NCBI GenBank assembly: GCA_021737695.1
Contig: JAIPDL010000013.1
Location: forward strand, 1-58,637
Direction of reading: 5' to 3'
DNA length: 58,637 nucleotides
DNA from: Desulfotignum sp.
Lineage (GTDB): Bacteria; Desulfobacterota; Desulfobacteria; Desulfobacterales; Desulfobacteraceae
Every line of letters begins with the position of its first letter. Position 1 is the first letter of the stretch. Shown piece by piece: positions 1-7,648 of this stretch. Position numbers and translations under genes: made by a program. The notes beneath the pieces were generated by a model, which saw only the letters and a list, made by a program, of their open reading frames with translations, was not told where the DNA came from and made no database searches.

Positions 1-313
1 AATCAGGCTCGAAAACCCTGAATCTCACTTCAAAGAATCAGCCGGCCGAAAAATTTTGCGAATCTGACCCTGGCCGGTGAAAAAAATCCCCAAAATGCTC
101 TTCGGAGGGGTCTGAAAAAAACAGGCGGTGGATTTGGGTCTCAGAAATTCAATTGTATTCCATGAACGACCTGTGATAGAATGACCATAAAATTATCATT
201 TATTTTGCCAACACGGTACACGAATTGCATAATAAATTTTCGTAATTTTGATAATAAAATAAAAAAGGTGTTTTGCCGCAAAAAAACAGTACCAACAAAC
301 AAGGAGAAAAAAA
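1..313. other. Non-coding start of window, leader of first PEP-CTERM gene
   Basis: No convincing coding sequence lies in these bases. There is a CCGGCC/GGCCGG inverted pair around 41-97, which could be the end hairpin of an unseen upstream gene, though no clear T-tract follows. From about 180 the DNA becomes AT-rich and holds a sigma-54-like promoter (214-229) and, at about 300-305, an AAGGAG ribosome binding site for the gene starting at 314. Short open frames here on both strands have no recognisable features. Confidence 0.5.
214..229 (+). promoter_or_regulatory. Sigma-54-like (RpoN) promoter for PEP-CTERM gene 1
   Basis: CGGTACACGAATTGCA shows the invariant GG and GC of a -24/-12 promoter with exactly ten bases between them, and the TTGCA of the -12 box is perfect; the -24 box (CGGTACA against TGGCACG) is weaker. 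It would start transcription near 240, about 75 bases before the ATG. PEP-CTERM genes in several Proteobacteria are known to be controlled by RpoN with the PrsK/PrsR two-component system, which makes the match more believable. No PrsR site was identified. Confidence 0.5.
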
Positions 314-1003
314 ATGAAAAAATCACTTTATTTCGGGCTTGCCGCATTGATGATCCTGTTATTTTCACTCAGTGCCTCTGCCGCCACTATGGATGTTACC
401 TGGGGGGCTACTCAAAAGGTAAATTTTAACTATACGGGGGGCACCGCTGCCAGTGATTATGTCGCCGAGTTTGAAGTCACATTGGATGGGACAGACTGGG
501 ATCCTTACTTATCTAAAGTTGCGTATTGTGTGGATTTAGAAAATTTGATTTATGAGCAATCATACGAGGTTACACTCAATCCTATTACCCTCGGCAGCGC
601 CTATGGCAGCGACAACTATCTGCAGGCCGCCTGGCTGATGGATACGTATTCAGCAGATGCTTCAGGGGATATACAAAAAGTTTCCGGGCTGCAGCTGGCC
701 ATCTGGGATGCCGTCTATGGAGAAGACGACGAAGGTAACGACCTCTTTGCAAACACAACCACCGGCGATATCGGCGGCTATTACAATTTTTACTACAGTT
801 CCTTGAATGACGAAACCTGGGATGACGCCATGTGGTCCTCTCTTGGCTACAATTATGCCGTCACCACCTACGGCGAAGACATCAATGCCCAGGAACTTCT
901 CGTTCAACTGGATCCGGTGCCGGAGCCTGCCACCATGCTGTTGCTGGGAATGGGTATTGCCGGACTGGGTGCAGCCGGCAGAAAACGGTTCAGAAAACAA
1001 TAA
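314..1003 (+). CDS. PEP-CTERM surface protein with a possible Cys-Gln thioester domain
   Basis: A 229-residue exported protein. Residues 1-23 are a classical signal peptide (Lys-Lys, hydrophobic core, ASA cleavage site). The C-terminus is a full PEP-CTERM sorting signal: VPEP at 202-205, a hydrophobic helix to about 221, then a basic tail with RKRFRK. Exosortase should cut it and fix the protein at the cell surface or release it into exopolysaccharide. The only cysteine is Cys72 in an AYCVD motif, and Gln127 sits in GLQLAIWD; these resemble the [YF]C and hydrophobic-Q motifs of thioester domains (TED/TQXA), in which Cys and Gln side chains form an internal thioester that captures host or surface amines. 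This domain call is inference from motif and spacing. AAGGAG precedes the ATG by about eight bases. Exosortase itself is not in the window. Confidence 0.85.
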   Translation: MKKSLYFGLAALMILLFSLSASAATMDVTWGATQKVNFNYTGGTAASDYVAEFEVTLDGTDWDPYLSKVAYCVDLENLIYEQSYEVTLNPITLGSAYGSDNYLQAAWLMDTYSADASGDIQKVSGLQLAIWDAVYGEDDEGNDLFANTTTGDIGGYYNFYYSSLNDETWDDAMWSSLGYNYAVTTYGEDINAQELLVQLDPVPEPATMLLLGMGIAGLGAAGRKRFRKQ

Positions 1004-1076
1004 ACGAAATAAAGCCTGGATGAAATGATTTAACCCTCGTATCTTTGAAATAAATAACAATTTTCGGCAAAAATCA

Positions 1077-1091
1077 TGACAAATATTGTCA
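1077..1091. promoter_or_regulatory. 15-bp palindrome upstream of PEP-CTERM gene 2
   Basis: TGACAAATATTGTCA is a perfect inverted repeat with six-base arms and a three-base centre, 34 bases before the second PEP-CTERM start codon. Its form suits a dimeric repressor or activator site. No clear -35/-10 pair and no sigma-54 GG-N10-GC could be found between the two genes, so the second gene may be read through from the first or depend on an activator. Confidence 0.3.
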
Positions 1092-1125
1092 CACACAAAC
1101 ACATTTTTCAAAAAGGAGGCAAGCA

Positions 1126-1722
1126 ATGAAACCGTTATTTCTAAAAATTTCAATTATTTTGTGCACGCTGTTTTTATGGACGGGCATGAGTATGGCAACG
1201 TCAACGGGTATTTTTGTGGGTGATTCCAACGATCTTACAACAAACTTTCAACCTCAACAAGACTCCGAAATAAATGTAAATGCGCTGGTTGATCTATACA
1301 ATGCCAACACTGACACCGATCTGCCGGAAGATCTGACCCTTATTGGAAAATGGGAAGATGGTGGTTGGAGTGTCTGGAATGATGATTCTATTACAGAATT
1401 CACCGGCTCTTTTACAGGCGATGATGGCGTCTGGTCTGTCGTCAGTGATGACTGGGATATGGCGGACCCTCTCTACTACAGTTTGAAAGCCGGGGGCAAA
1501 GGAAAAAGTGGTGGTGGTTTTGAACTCTGGTACGCAGACGGATTTTTGGATGGTGTGTGGGACACATCCGGCCTTGACAATAAAGACTTATCCCACATTT
1601 CCTTCTGGACGGCCGACGGCACCACGCCTGCAGACCCCGTGCCTGAACCTGCGACATTGGCTCTGGTGGGACTGGGGCTAGCCGGCATTGCCGGATATCG
1701 GCGCAAACGGCATTCCAGTTAA
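1126..1722 (+). CDS. PEP-CTERM sorting domain protein
   Basis: A 198-residue exported protein. Residues 1 to about 24 form a signal peptide (MKPLFLKIS, hydrophobic stretch, cleavage near SMA). The mature part is acidic and rich in Asp, Trp and Gly, with a GGKGKSGGG stretch, and shows no enzyme motif. The C-terminus carries VPEPATLALVGLGLAGIAG followed by YRRKR, a textbook PEP-CTERM exosortase signal. The mature region does not resemble the preceding PEP-CTERM protein, so the two are not simple duplicates; they share only the sorting tail. An AAGGAGG ribosome binding site lies six bases before the ATG, and a strong terminator follows the stop. The role is probably in surface or exopolysaccharide structure; specific function unknown. 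Confidence 0.85.
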   Translation: MKPLFLKISIILCTLFLWTGMSMATSTGIFVGDSNDLTTNFQPQQDSEINVNALVDLYNANTDTDLPEDLTLIGKWEDGGWSVWNDDSITEFTGSFTGDDGVWSVVSDDWDMADPLYYSLKAGGKGKSGGGFELWYADGFLDGVWDTSGLDNKDLSHISFWTADGTTPADPVPEPATLALVGLGLAGIAGYRRKRHSS

Positions 1723-1746
1723 TTAGATTTTCATACGCGCCTTCTT

Positions 1747-1783
1747 CCGGTGAATGGATTTTTCCATTCACCGGTTTTTTTTT
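1747..1783 (+). terminator. Rho-independent terminator after the PEP-CTERM pair
   Basis: CCGGTGAATGGA (1747-1758) pairs perfectly with TCCATTCACCGG (1763-1774) around a TTTT loop, and nine T residues follow directly. It ends the PEP-CTERM transcript 25 bases after the stop codon and isolates it from fusA. Confidence 0.95.
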
Positions 1784-1793
1784 CATGCATTCA

Positions 1794-1822
1794 TTGACAA
1801 ACCCGGCTGATTCGTATATAGA
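1794..1822 (+). promoter_or_regulatory. Sigma-70 promoter for fusA
   Basis: A perfect TTGACA (1794-1799), a 17-base spacer and TATAGA (1817-1822) make a strong housekeeping promoter directly after the preceding terminator. Transcription would start near 1829, leaving an unusually long leader of about 168 bases before the fusA ATG. No ribosomal-protein-like or riboswitch structure could be named in that leader. Confidence 0.75.
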
Positions 1823-1996
1823 ATCCTTTTTCATGTACTGAGAGTAACCTGACAATTCAATTATAATACCATCGCAACATAACATTAGCTGAACCCGGAA
1901 AAATGGACCGCCCTTTGTTGGCAGACCGTTGCGTTTTTTTTGAACCAATGACATGCCGCTTTTGGGGCAAATTTTATTCATGAAGGATGATGTAAA

Positions 1997-4075
1997 ATGA
2001 TCAGAGATTTAAAACAGGTGAGAAATATCGGCATCAGTGCCCATATCGACTCCGGCAAAACCACCCTGACAGAACGGATTTTATTTTATACGGCCCGGAT
2101 TCACAAAATCAATGAAGTCCGGGGAAAAGACGGTGTCGGCGCGGTCATGGACTCCATGGAACTGGAAAGAGAACGGGGTATTACCATTGCATCAGCTGCC
2201 ACATATTGTGAATGGAAAAAACACAATATCAACCTCATCGATACCCCGGGCCATGTGGATTTTACCGTGGAAGTGGAACGGTCCCTGCGGGTGCTGGACG
2301 GGGTGGTGCTTATTTTATGCTCGGTTGCCGGTGTGCAGTCCCAGTCCATCACGGTGGATCAGCAGATGAAACGCTATCAGGTGCCGTGTATCGCCTTTGT
2401 CAACAAATGCGACCGGTCCGGTGCCAACCCGGCCAAAGTGGCCAAACAGCTGAAAACCAAACTGGGACACAATTCCGTGTTGATGCAGCTGCCCATCGGG
2501 CTGGAGGATAAACACGAAGGCGTGGTGGACCTGGTGGCCATGAAAGCCTATTATTTTGAAGGCGAGCATGGCGAGCGCGTGGCAGTCAAAGATATTCCCG
2601 AGGATCTGCTGGAAGCGGCAAAAGAAGCCAGAGAGGATTTGATCGATTCCGCCTCTTTGTTCTCAGAGGAACTGACCGATGCCATTCTCGAAGAATCGGA
2701 CATCAGTGAAGAATTGATCAAAAACGCCGTGAGAACCGGCGTGATAACCAGACAGATCACCCCGGTATTTTTAGGTTCCGCTTACAAGAACAAAGCCATT
2801 CAGCCACTGCTGGATGCCGTGCTTGATTACCTGCCCTCTCCCTTAGACATTCATAACGAAGCCATTGACCTGGACAACAATGAAGAAAGTGTGATCCTGG
2901 AAAGCAATTTTGACAAACCCACGGTGGCACTGGCCTTCAAACTCGAAGATGGTCAATATGGCCAGTTGACCTATATCCGTGTCTATCAGGGATGTATCTC
3001 CAAGGGCGACACCCTGGTGAACACCCGGGACGGCAAAAAAATCAAGGCCGGCCGGCTGATCCGCATGCATGCCTCCCAGATGGAGGACGTGGAAGAGATC
3101 CCTGCCGGCCATATCGGTGCCATGTTCGGGATCGACTGTGCCTCCGGAGACACATTTGTCTCTCCGACGATCAATTACTCCATGCTGGCCATGCATGTGA
3201 TGGAACCGGTGATTTCACTCTCCATCGTTCCCAAGGACAACAAGGCCCAGATCAACATGTCCAAGGCTTTGAACCGGTTCACCAAGGAAGACCCGACTTT
3301 CAAGACATATGTGGATCATGAAACCGGTGAGACCATTATTCAGGGTATGGGCGAGCTGCATCTGGAAGTGTATGTGGAGCGCATGAAACGGGAATACAAG
3401 GCAGAGGTCACCACAGGCGCCCCCCGGGTGGCCTACCGGGAGACCATCACCCAGAAATCGTTGTTCAACTACACCCATAAAAAACAGACCGGTGGTGCCG
3501 GCCAGTTCGGTCGGGTGGCTGGATTTATGGAACCGTGCGAAGAAGATTTTGAATTTGTCAACAAAATCACCGGGGGCCGGATTCCCACTCAGTATATCCC
3601 GGCCTGTGAAAAAGGGTTTGCCGCGTGCATGGCAAAAGGTCCCAAACTGGAATTCCCGGTCACCGGTGTCCGGGTGACCATCGACGATGGTGCGTTCCAT
3701 GCGGTGGACTCATCGGAAATGGCGTTTCAGGCCGCTGCCCGGGGCGCATTTCTGGAAGGCTACATGAAGGCCAAACCCGTGGTCAAGGAACCCATCATGA
3801 AAGTGGTCATCGAGACCCCCAATGAATTCCAGGGGTCCTGCATGGGGCTGATCAACCAGCGCCGGGGAATCATCCAGGGATCCCAGGAAGAAGGCGTCAT
3901 GTCGGTGATTGAAAGTCAGGTGCCCTTGTCAGAAATGTTCGGGTTTTCAACGGTTCTCAGGTCCGCCACCCAGGGAAAGGCCCAGTTCACCATGGAATTT
4001 TCTTCCTATAAACAGGTTCCCCAATCCATTGCCGAAGAAATCATCAAACAAAAACAGGAAGAAAAAAAAGCCTAA
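1997..4075 (+). CDS. fusA: Elongation factor G, spd/mitochondrial type
   Basis: A 692-residue translational GTPase that moves tRNAs and mRNA through the ribosome. G motifs are clear: AHIDSGKTT (P-loop, about residues 15-23), RGITI (switch I), DTPGH (switch II) and NKCD (guanine specificity). Domain IV is present, with the GGAGQFGRV stretch near residue 497. The N-terminal signature [16 protein letters not shown] and the [22 protein letters not shown] segment match mitochondrial EF-G1 and the spd EF-G1 group rather than the common bacterial form, which has MAHIDAGKTT. In spd-EF-G organisms translocation and ribosome recycling are split between two paralogues, and this looks like the translocase; a partner would lie elsewhere. 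AAGGA precedes the ATG. A P-loop gene follows after 25 bases and is probably co-transcribed. Confidence 0.95.
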   Translation: MIRDLKQVRNIGISAHIDSGKTTLTERILFYTARIHKINEVRGKDGVGAVMDSMELERERGITIASAATYCEWKKHNINLIDTPGHVDFTVEVERSLRVLDGVVLILCSVAGVQSQSITVDQQMKRYQVPCIAFVNKCDRSGANPAKVAKQLKTKLGHNSVLMQLPIGLEDKHEGVVDLVAMKAYYFEGEHGERVAVKDIPEDLLEAAKEAREDLIDSASLFSEELTDAILEESDISEELIKNAVRTGVITRQITPVFLGSAYKNKAIQPLLDAVLDYLPSPLDIHNEAIDLDNNEESVILESNFDKPTVALAFKLEDGQYGQLTYIRVYQGCISKGDTLVNTRDGKKIKAGRLIRMHASQMEDVEEIPAGHIGAMFGIDCASGDTFVSPTINYSMLAMHVMEPVISLSIVPKDNKAQINMSKALNRFTKEDPTFKTYVDHETGETIIQGMGELHLEVYVERMKREYKAEVTTGAPRVAYRETITQKSLFNYTHKKQTGGAGQFGRVAGFMEPCEEDFEFVNKITGGRIPTQYIPACEKGFAACMAKGPKLEFPVTGVRVTIDDGAFHAVDSSEMAFQAAARGAFLEGYMKAKPVVKEPIMKVVIETPNEFQGSCMGLINQRRGIIQGSQEEGVMSVIESQVPLSEMFGFSTVLRSATQGKAQFTMEFSSYKQVPQSIAEEIIKQKQEEKKA

Positions 4076-4100
4076 GACCGCCATATCAAGGAGAGGGAAT

Positions 4101-4793
4101 ATGTTAAAACAAGATCTCAATCTCAGAAGCCCCATTGAAAAAATCATGGGCATTGACAATATTACCAACAGTAGATTCGGTGCCGTGCTCTCCAGAGCCG
4201 GCGTGGGGAAAACCCGGTTTCTGGTCCAGATTGCGCTGACACAACTTTTAAAAGACCAGAAAATCGTTCATGTCAGCCTGGATGATTCCATAGGAAAAAT
4301 CAACCTGCGCTACAACGAAGGATACACCAACCTGGTGGACAGCATCGGGTATGTGGATCCCCAGAAAGCGGTTCGGCTGTGGGATGACATCAGCCTCAAC
4401 AAGGTGGGCATCAGCTACAATGATGTCACATTTGACACTGAAAAGCTTAAAGATTACCTGAAAAGCTTTAAAAAAGCCGACCTGCCCATGCCGGCAATCA
4501 TGATCATCGACGGCCTTAATTTTGATGAGGACATTACAGACATTCTGGAAAACCTGCAGGCACTGAATCAGAAATTTTCCACTTCCATCTGGTTTGCCAT
4601 GAAGACCCACCGGGACGAGGCCATGGCAAAAGACGGATATCCGGTCCAGCTGGAAACCCGAAAAGACCTGTTTGACAAGGCCCTGTTTCTGCAACCCGTG
4701 GACAACCAGATTCAGGCGGTCGTGCTCAAGGACGGCAACAGAACCGACCAGTCATTTCTTCTGGATCCGGCCACCATGATGCTGGCGGAATAA
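4101..4793 (+). CDS. P-loop NTPase of RecA-like fold, function unknown
   Basis: A 230-residue cytoplasmic protein. A longer frame is open upstream into fusA, but the ATG at 4101 follows a GGAGAGG site and is the sensible start. SRAGVGKT at residues 31-38 is a Walker A motif and PAIMIIDGLNFDE, near residues 135-147, looks like Walker B with a following acidic pair. The order (short N-terminal segment, P-loop, helix, Walker B, FAMKTHRDE) recalls RecA/KaiC/DnaB-like ATPases. There is no membrane segment and no metal-binding Cys cluster. It follows fusA by 25 bases and shares the downstream terminator, so it is probably the second gene of the fusA operon; a role tied to translation or GTPase recycling would be a guess from position only. 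Confidence 0.8.
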   Translation: MLKQDLNLRSPIEKIMGIDNITNSRFGAVLSRAGVGKTRFLVQIALTQLLKDQKIVHVSLDDSIGKINLRYNEGYTNLVDSIGYVDPQKAVRLWDDISLNKVGISYNDVTFDTEKLKDYLKSFKKADLPMPAIMIIDGLNFDEDITDILENLQALNQKFSTSIWFAMKTHRDEAMAKDGYPVQLETRKDLFDKALFLQPVDNQIQAVVLKDGNRTDQSFLLDPATMMLAE

Positions 4794-4815
4794 GACCCTT
4801 TTGATATTCTTCAGG

Positions 4816-4853
4816 GATGTTCCGGCTGTTCCGGCCGGAACATCTTATTTTTT
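4816..4853 (+). terminator. Terminator after fusA and the P-loop gene
   Basis: GATGTTCCGG (4816-4825) and CCGGAACATC (4835-4844) form a ten-base-pair stem with a nine-base loop, followed by TTATTTTTT. It separates the plus-strand operon from the converging minus-strand gene ending at 4860. Confidence 0.85.
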
Positions 4854-4859
4854 GCATTC

Positions 4860-7028
4860 TCAGATCCATTGCCGGATGAAGTTTTCAATGGCCTGATACA
4901 CCCGCTTTACCCCTTCCCCGATCAGAATTCCGTGCCGTTCATAATCAAACAGATACAATTCCTTGACCGTTGATCCCAGCTGATGGAACAATTTTTCGGT
5001 GCCTCCGGGATTGACCACCGGGTCTTTTCTGGACTGGACCACCAGGACCGGACGGGTGATCTGTTTCAGCTTGGGAGCCAGCTGCTCCATGAGCAGTTCC
5101 AGTTGATGGATACCGGCAATGGGGTTTCTCAGATAATTGATATGGGGATTTTCCGGGTGATTGTCAATGAATTCCCTGGCCATTGCGTTGAAACGGATAC
5201 GACGGATCATGGTATTCCAGGCATTGATGGCCGGTATAAAATGAGCGCCCATATCCTGGAGCCGCATGGGCGGCGCCACGGCAAAAACCGCCTCATAATC
5301 CGTCACCCGGGTCGCCATCTCCAGGGCCAGGCCCGCCCCCGTGGAAAACCCGCCGATAAACCGTTTACCACAGGAGTGACGTAAAGCCACATAGGCTTCT
5401 TCCACGGAGTCCATCCATTGTTCATAACCGATCCGGGCCAGATCATCCGGAGAGGTACCATGTCCTTTGAGCCGGGGCACATGCACAGTGAATCCTTTTG
5501 AATGCAGATACCGGGCAAATTTTTTCATCTCTTCCGGGGCCGCCATATATCCGTGGATCAACAGAACCCCAGGACTGTCAGATGCCTGATTCAGGAATCG
5601 AGGCCGGCCGATCCGCTTGTTTTTGGATTCATCCGGTCTGAAAAAAGCGGCATAATCTGCGGTAAAATCCATATTCATCTTTTCAATGATCCGGGATCTG
5701 ACCCGTCCCCTGATCTGACGACGGGGCATCTGGGCGATCTTTTTCAGGCAGATCTGGGCCGCTTCTACCGGTTCCACTTCATTGGCCATGACCAGAATGG
5801 GATTTTCCATGCGGATGGCATGAAATTCCGATAAATTGTACAATCGGGCCTGATCTTTGAAAAACCGGCGCCCGTCTTCATCCATGCGAATCACCCCGGT
5901 TTTTTCCGCCAGGGTCAGAAAATCCGATATCCGTTTGAACCGGTCATCCACCAGCAGATGAATCTGATTCTCTTGCAGCAGATCCGCCACATGACATATG
6001 CGATTCAGCACCAGACAGGTGATGGCATAAAACACCTTGCACGCGAATTCATACCGGTCGATCCCTTCTCTTTTGTATGGATAATGCTTGAGAATGCCTG
6101 CCATGACATGGTCATAATTAATCGTAGTCAAGCCATACACCTGGGCCATGTATGTTTCCATGACACCAACGGCGATCTGTCTTGAAATCTGCCTGGATTC
6201 CAGATCTTCAAAAGGCCGGATCCGGCGTTTCACCGTTAAAAGACTTTCCAGAAAATGATGATGCAGATACGGCGCCATATCGATGGGCGTGCCGAACCGG
6301 ATGGTGATGTCCACACCGGTGAACAGCATGGCCCCTTCGGTCATCAGTTCATCCATCACCCGCCTGGAGGTTTTTTTCAAAAGCAGCCCGGCCATGGATC
6401 CTAAAATGTTTTCCCGGGGATTGGCCGGGTAATATGTGATATTCACAGGTACGATATGGGTGGGCCGATTCAAGATATCATCGATACCGGTTAAATCGAG
6501 TTCTGCTGTCAACCGGTGAAATTCCGGGGCTTTCAATGCTTTCAGACGGCGCAGGCGTTCCCTGAAAAATGCACATCTGAGCGCCACCACTGCGGCCCCG
6601 GTATGGGGGCGCAGGTCTCCTTTGTCATCAGTGAGAACAAACCGGCCGTCTTTGACCAGTTTTTTATTTTTTACCATCATGCCTTCCGGAAAAATGATCC
6701 AGTGGGCATCCCCGGACAACAGGGTTTTCAAAAGCAGGTCATCCCGATCCGGTGCCTCTGTGGACACCGCGCCCAACCGTCTGAGCAACCCTTCGAGAAC
6801 CGGCACATCAAACAGTTCCCGGGCTGCCAGAGACCAGACCTGCCTGCCGGTGATGCTGTGGATATGATAGGGCAGAAACACCGTTTCAATGCGGGTGAAA
6901 TGGTTGGCACAGAACACCACCGACCCTTCCGGAATATTGGATTGTCCCTGGATGGTGATTCGGGCCCTGGAGAACCCGGAAAGGGTTTTTAACGTATAAG
7001 AGGACAATTTGAATGCAACCCGGTTCAT
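4860..7028 (-). CDS. Acyltransferase (PlsC/PlsB-like) fused to alpha/beta hydrolase
   Basis: A 722-residue two-enzyme fusion. The N-terminal part (about 20-330) is a glycerolipid acyltransferase: ANHFTRIE holds the catalytic His followed at +5 by Glu, where the family normally has Asp (HX4D), and IIFPEGMM is the substrate-binding block. A helical middle part (about 330-520) recalls the C-terminal region of PlsB. The C-terminal part (about 525-722) is an alpha/beta hydrolase with LLIHGY (oxyanion hole), GFSTGAG (nucleophile elbow), a late KDPVV acid and a C-terminal His in YERHG. It may make or remodel membrane lipids. The frame is open to 7175, but the ATG at 7028 has AAAGG upstream and lies downstream of the predicted promoter at 7158-7188, so I chose it. 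It is transcribed divergently from the NIL-ferredoxin gene. Confidence 0.85.
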   Translation of the reverse strand: MNRVAFKLSSYTLKTLSGFSRARITIQGQSNIPEGSVVFCANHFTRIETVFLPYHIHSITGRQVWSLAARELFDVPVLEGLLRRLGAVSTEAPDRDDLLLKTLLSGDAHWIIFPEGMMVKNKKLVKDGRFVLTDDKGDLRPHTGAAVVALRCAFFRERLRRLKALKAPEFHRLTAELDLTGIDDILNRPTHIVPVNITYYPANPRENILGSMAGLLLKKTSRRVMDELMTEGAMLFTGVDITIRFGTPIDMAPYLHHHFLESLLTVKRRIRPFEDLESRQISRQIAVGVMETYMAQVYGLTTINYDHVMAGILKHYPYKREGIDRYEFACKVFYAITCLVLNRICHVADLLQENQIHLLVDDRFKRISDFLTLAEKTGVIRMDEDGRRFFKDQARLYNLSEFHAIRMENPILVMANEVEPVEAAQICLKKIAQMPRRQIRGRVRSRIIEKMNMDFTADYAAFFRPDESKNKRIGRPRFLNQASDSPGVLLIHGYMAAPEEMKKFARYLHSKGFTVHVPRLKGHGTSPDDLARIGYEQWMDSVEEAYVALRHSCGKRFIGGFSTGAGLALEMATRVTDYEAVFAVAPPMRLQDMGAHFIPAINAWNTMIRRIRFNAMAREFIDNHPENPHINYLRNPIAGIHQLELLMEQLAPKLKQITRPVLVVQSRKDPVVNPGGTEKLFHQLGSTVKELYLFDYERHGILIGEGVKRVYQAIENFIRQWI

Positions 7029-7157
7029 GAAGATGCCTTTATTTTCAAAATCATTGCCCGGGTCATCCCCGGTGTGTTGAATTTTCAGCCGGTTGGTGAT
7101 ACAACTCCCATAAAACACACGACCCGGCCGGACCTGTTTTTTTGATACCCTGCCCGG

Positions 7158-7188
7158 ATTATAGTATGGAACCATACCAGGTTGTCAA
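7158..7188 (-). promoter_or_regulatory. MerR-like promoter: consensus boxes, 19-bp spacer, internal dyad
   Basis: On the minus strand a perfect TTGACA (7188-7183) and a perfect TATAAT (7163-7158) are separated by 19 bases, two more than ideal. The spacer contains the dyad GTATGGTTCCATAC (7177-7164). A stretched spacer with a dyad between the two boxes is the hallmark of promoters switched by MerR-family activators, which untwist the DNA. It drives the acyltransferase/hydrolase gene; no merR gene is adjacent. Confidence 0.6.
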
Positions 7189-7216
7189 AAACAATTTATT
7201 GAATGGAGACTTTGTT

Positions 7217-7648
7217 TTGTACGCTAAAATCGTTATTTTAACATTTCCCCCGAACGTGGCCCATAAAGCCCTGGTCTGCCAGCTGGTTAAAAAATTCGAT
7301 CTGCTGTTCAATATTCTGCGGGCTGAAATTTCCAGCCAGAAAAAAGGGGCCATGGTACTGGAAATCACTGCGGCATCCCGACCCGACTTCAACAAAGGCA
7401 TCCAGTTTCTCAAACAGCAGGGGGTTCAGGTGTCCACACCGGAACATCAGATCTACAAAGATGAGCAGATCTGTACCCATTGCGGGGCATGCACGGCTGT
7501 CTGCCCCACCCAGGCGCTGTATATCCAACGACCGTCCATGGAAGTGGTGTTTGACAAGGACAAATGCTCTGTGTGTGAATTGTGTATTGTGACCTGCCCT
7601 TCCCGGGCCATGGGGCTGTTCACTAAAGAGCCCGAAGCCGCCATCTGA
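7217..7648 (+). CDS. NIL domain plus 2x[4Fe-4S] ferredoxin
   Basis: A 143-residue protein. The N-terminal half (about 2-75) is a NIL domain (KIVILTFPPNVAHKALVCQL, FDLLFNILRAEI), a small ferredoxin-like fold. The C-terminal half has two cluster motifs, CTHCGACTAVCP and CSVCELCIVTCP. The frame is open from ATG 7142 and ATG 7166, but NIL proteins begin right at this point, and TTG 7217 has GGAG eight bases upstream, so the TTG is the likely start. Its stop overlaps the mnmA ATG (TGATG), showing translational coupling. NIL-ferredoxins take part in sulfide-dependent sulfur insertion in methanogens; by analogy this one could feed electrons or sulfur to MnmA, which is an inference. Confidence 0.85.
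   Translation: MYAKIVILTFPPNVAHKALVCQLVKKFDLLFNILRAEISSQKKGAMVLEITAASRPDFNKGIQFLKQQGVQVSTPEHQIYKDEQICTHCGACTAVCPTQALYIQRPSMEVVFDKDKCSVCELCIVTCPSRAMGLFTKEPEAAI

Noticed and set aside
1004-1125. Sigma-54 promoter for the second PEP-CTERM gene
   Set aside because: No GG-N10-GC spacing with a TTGC box could be found between the two PEP-CTERM genes.
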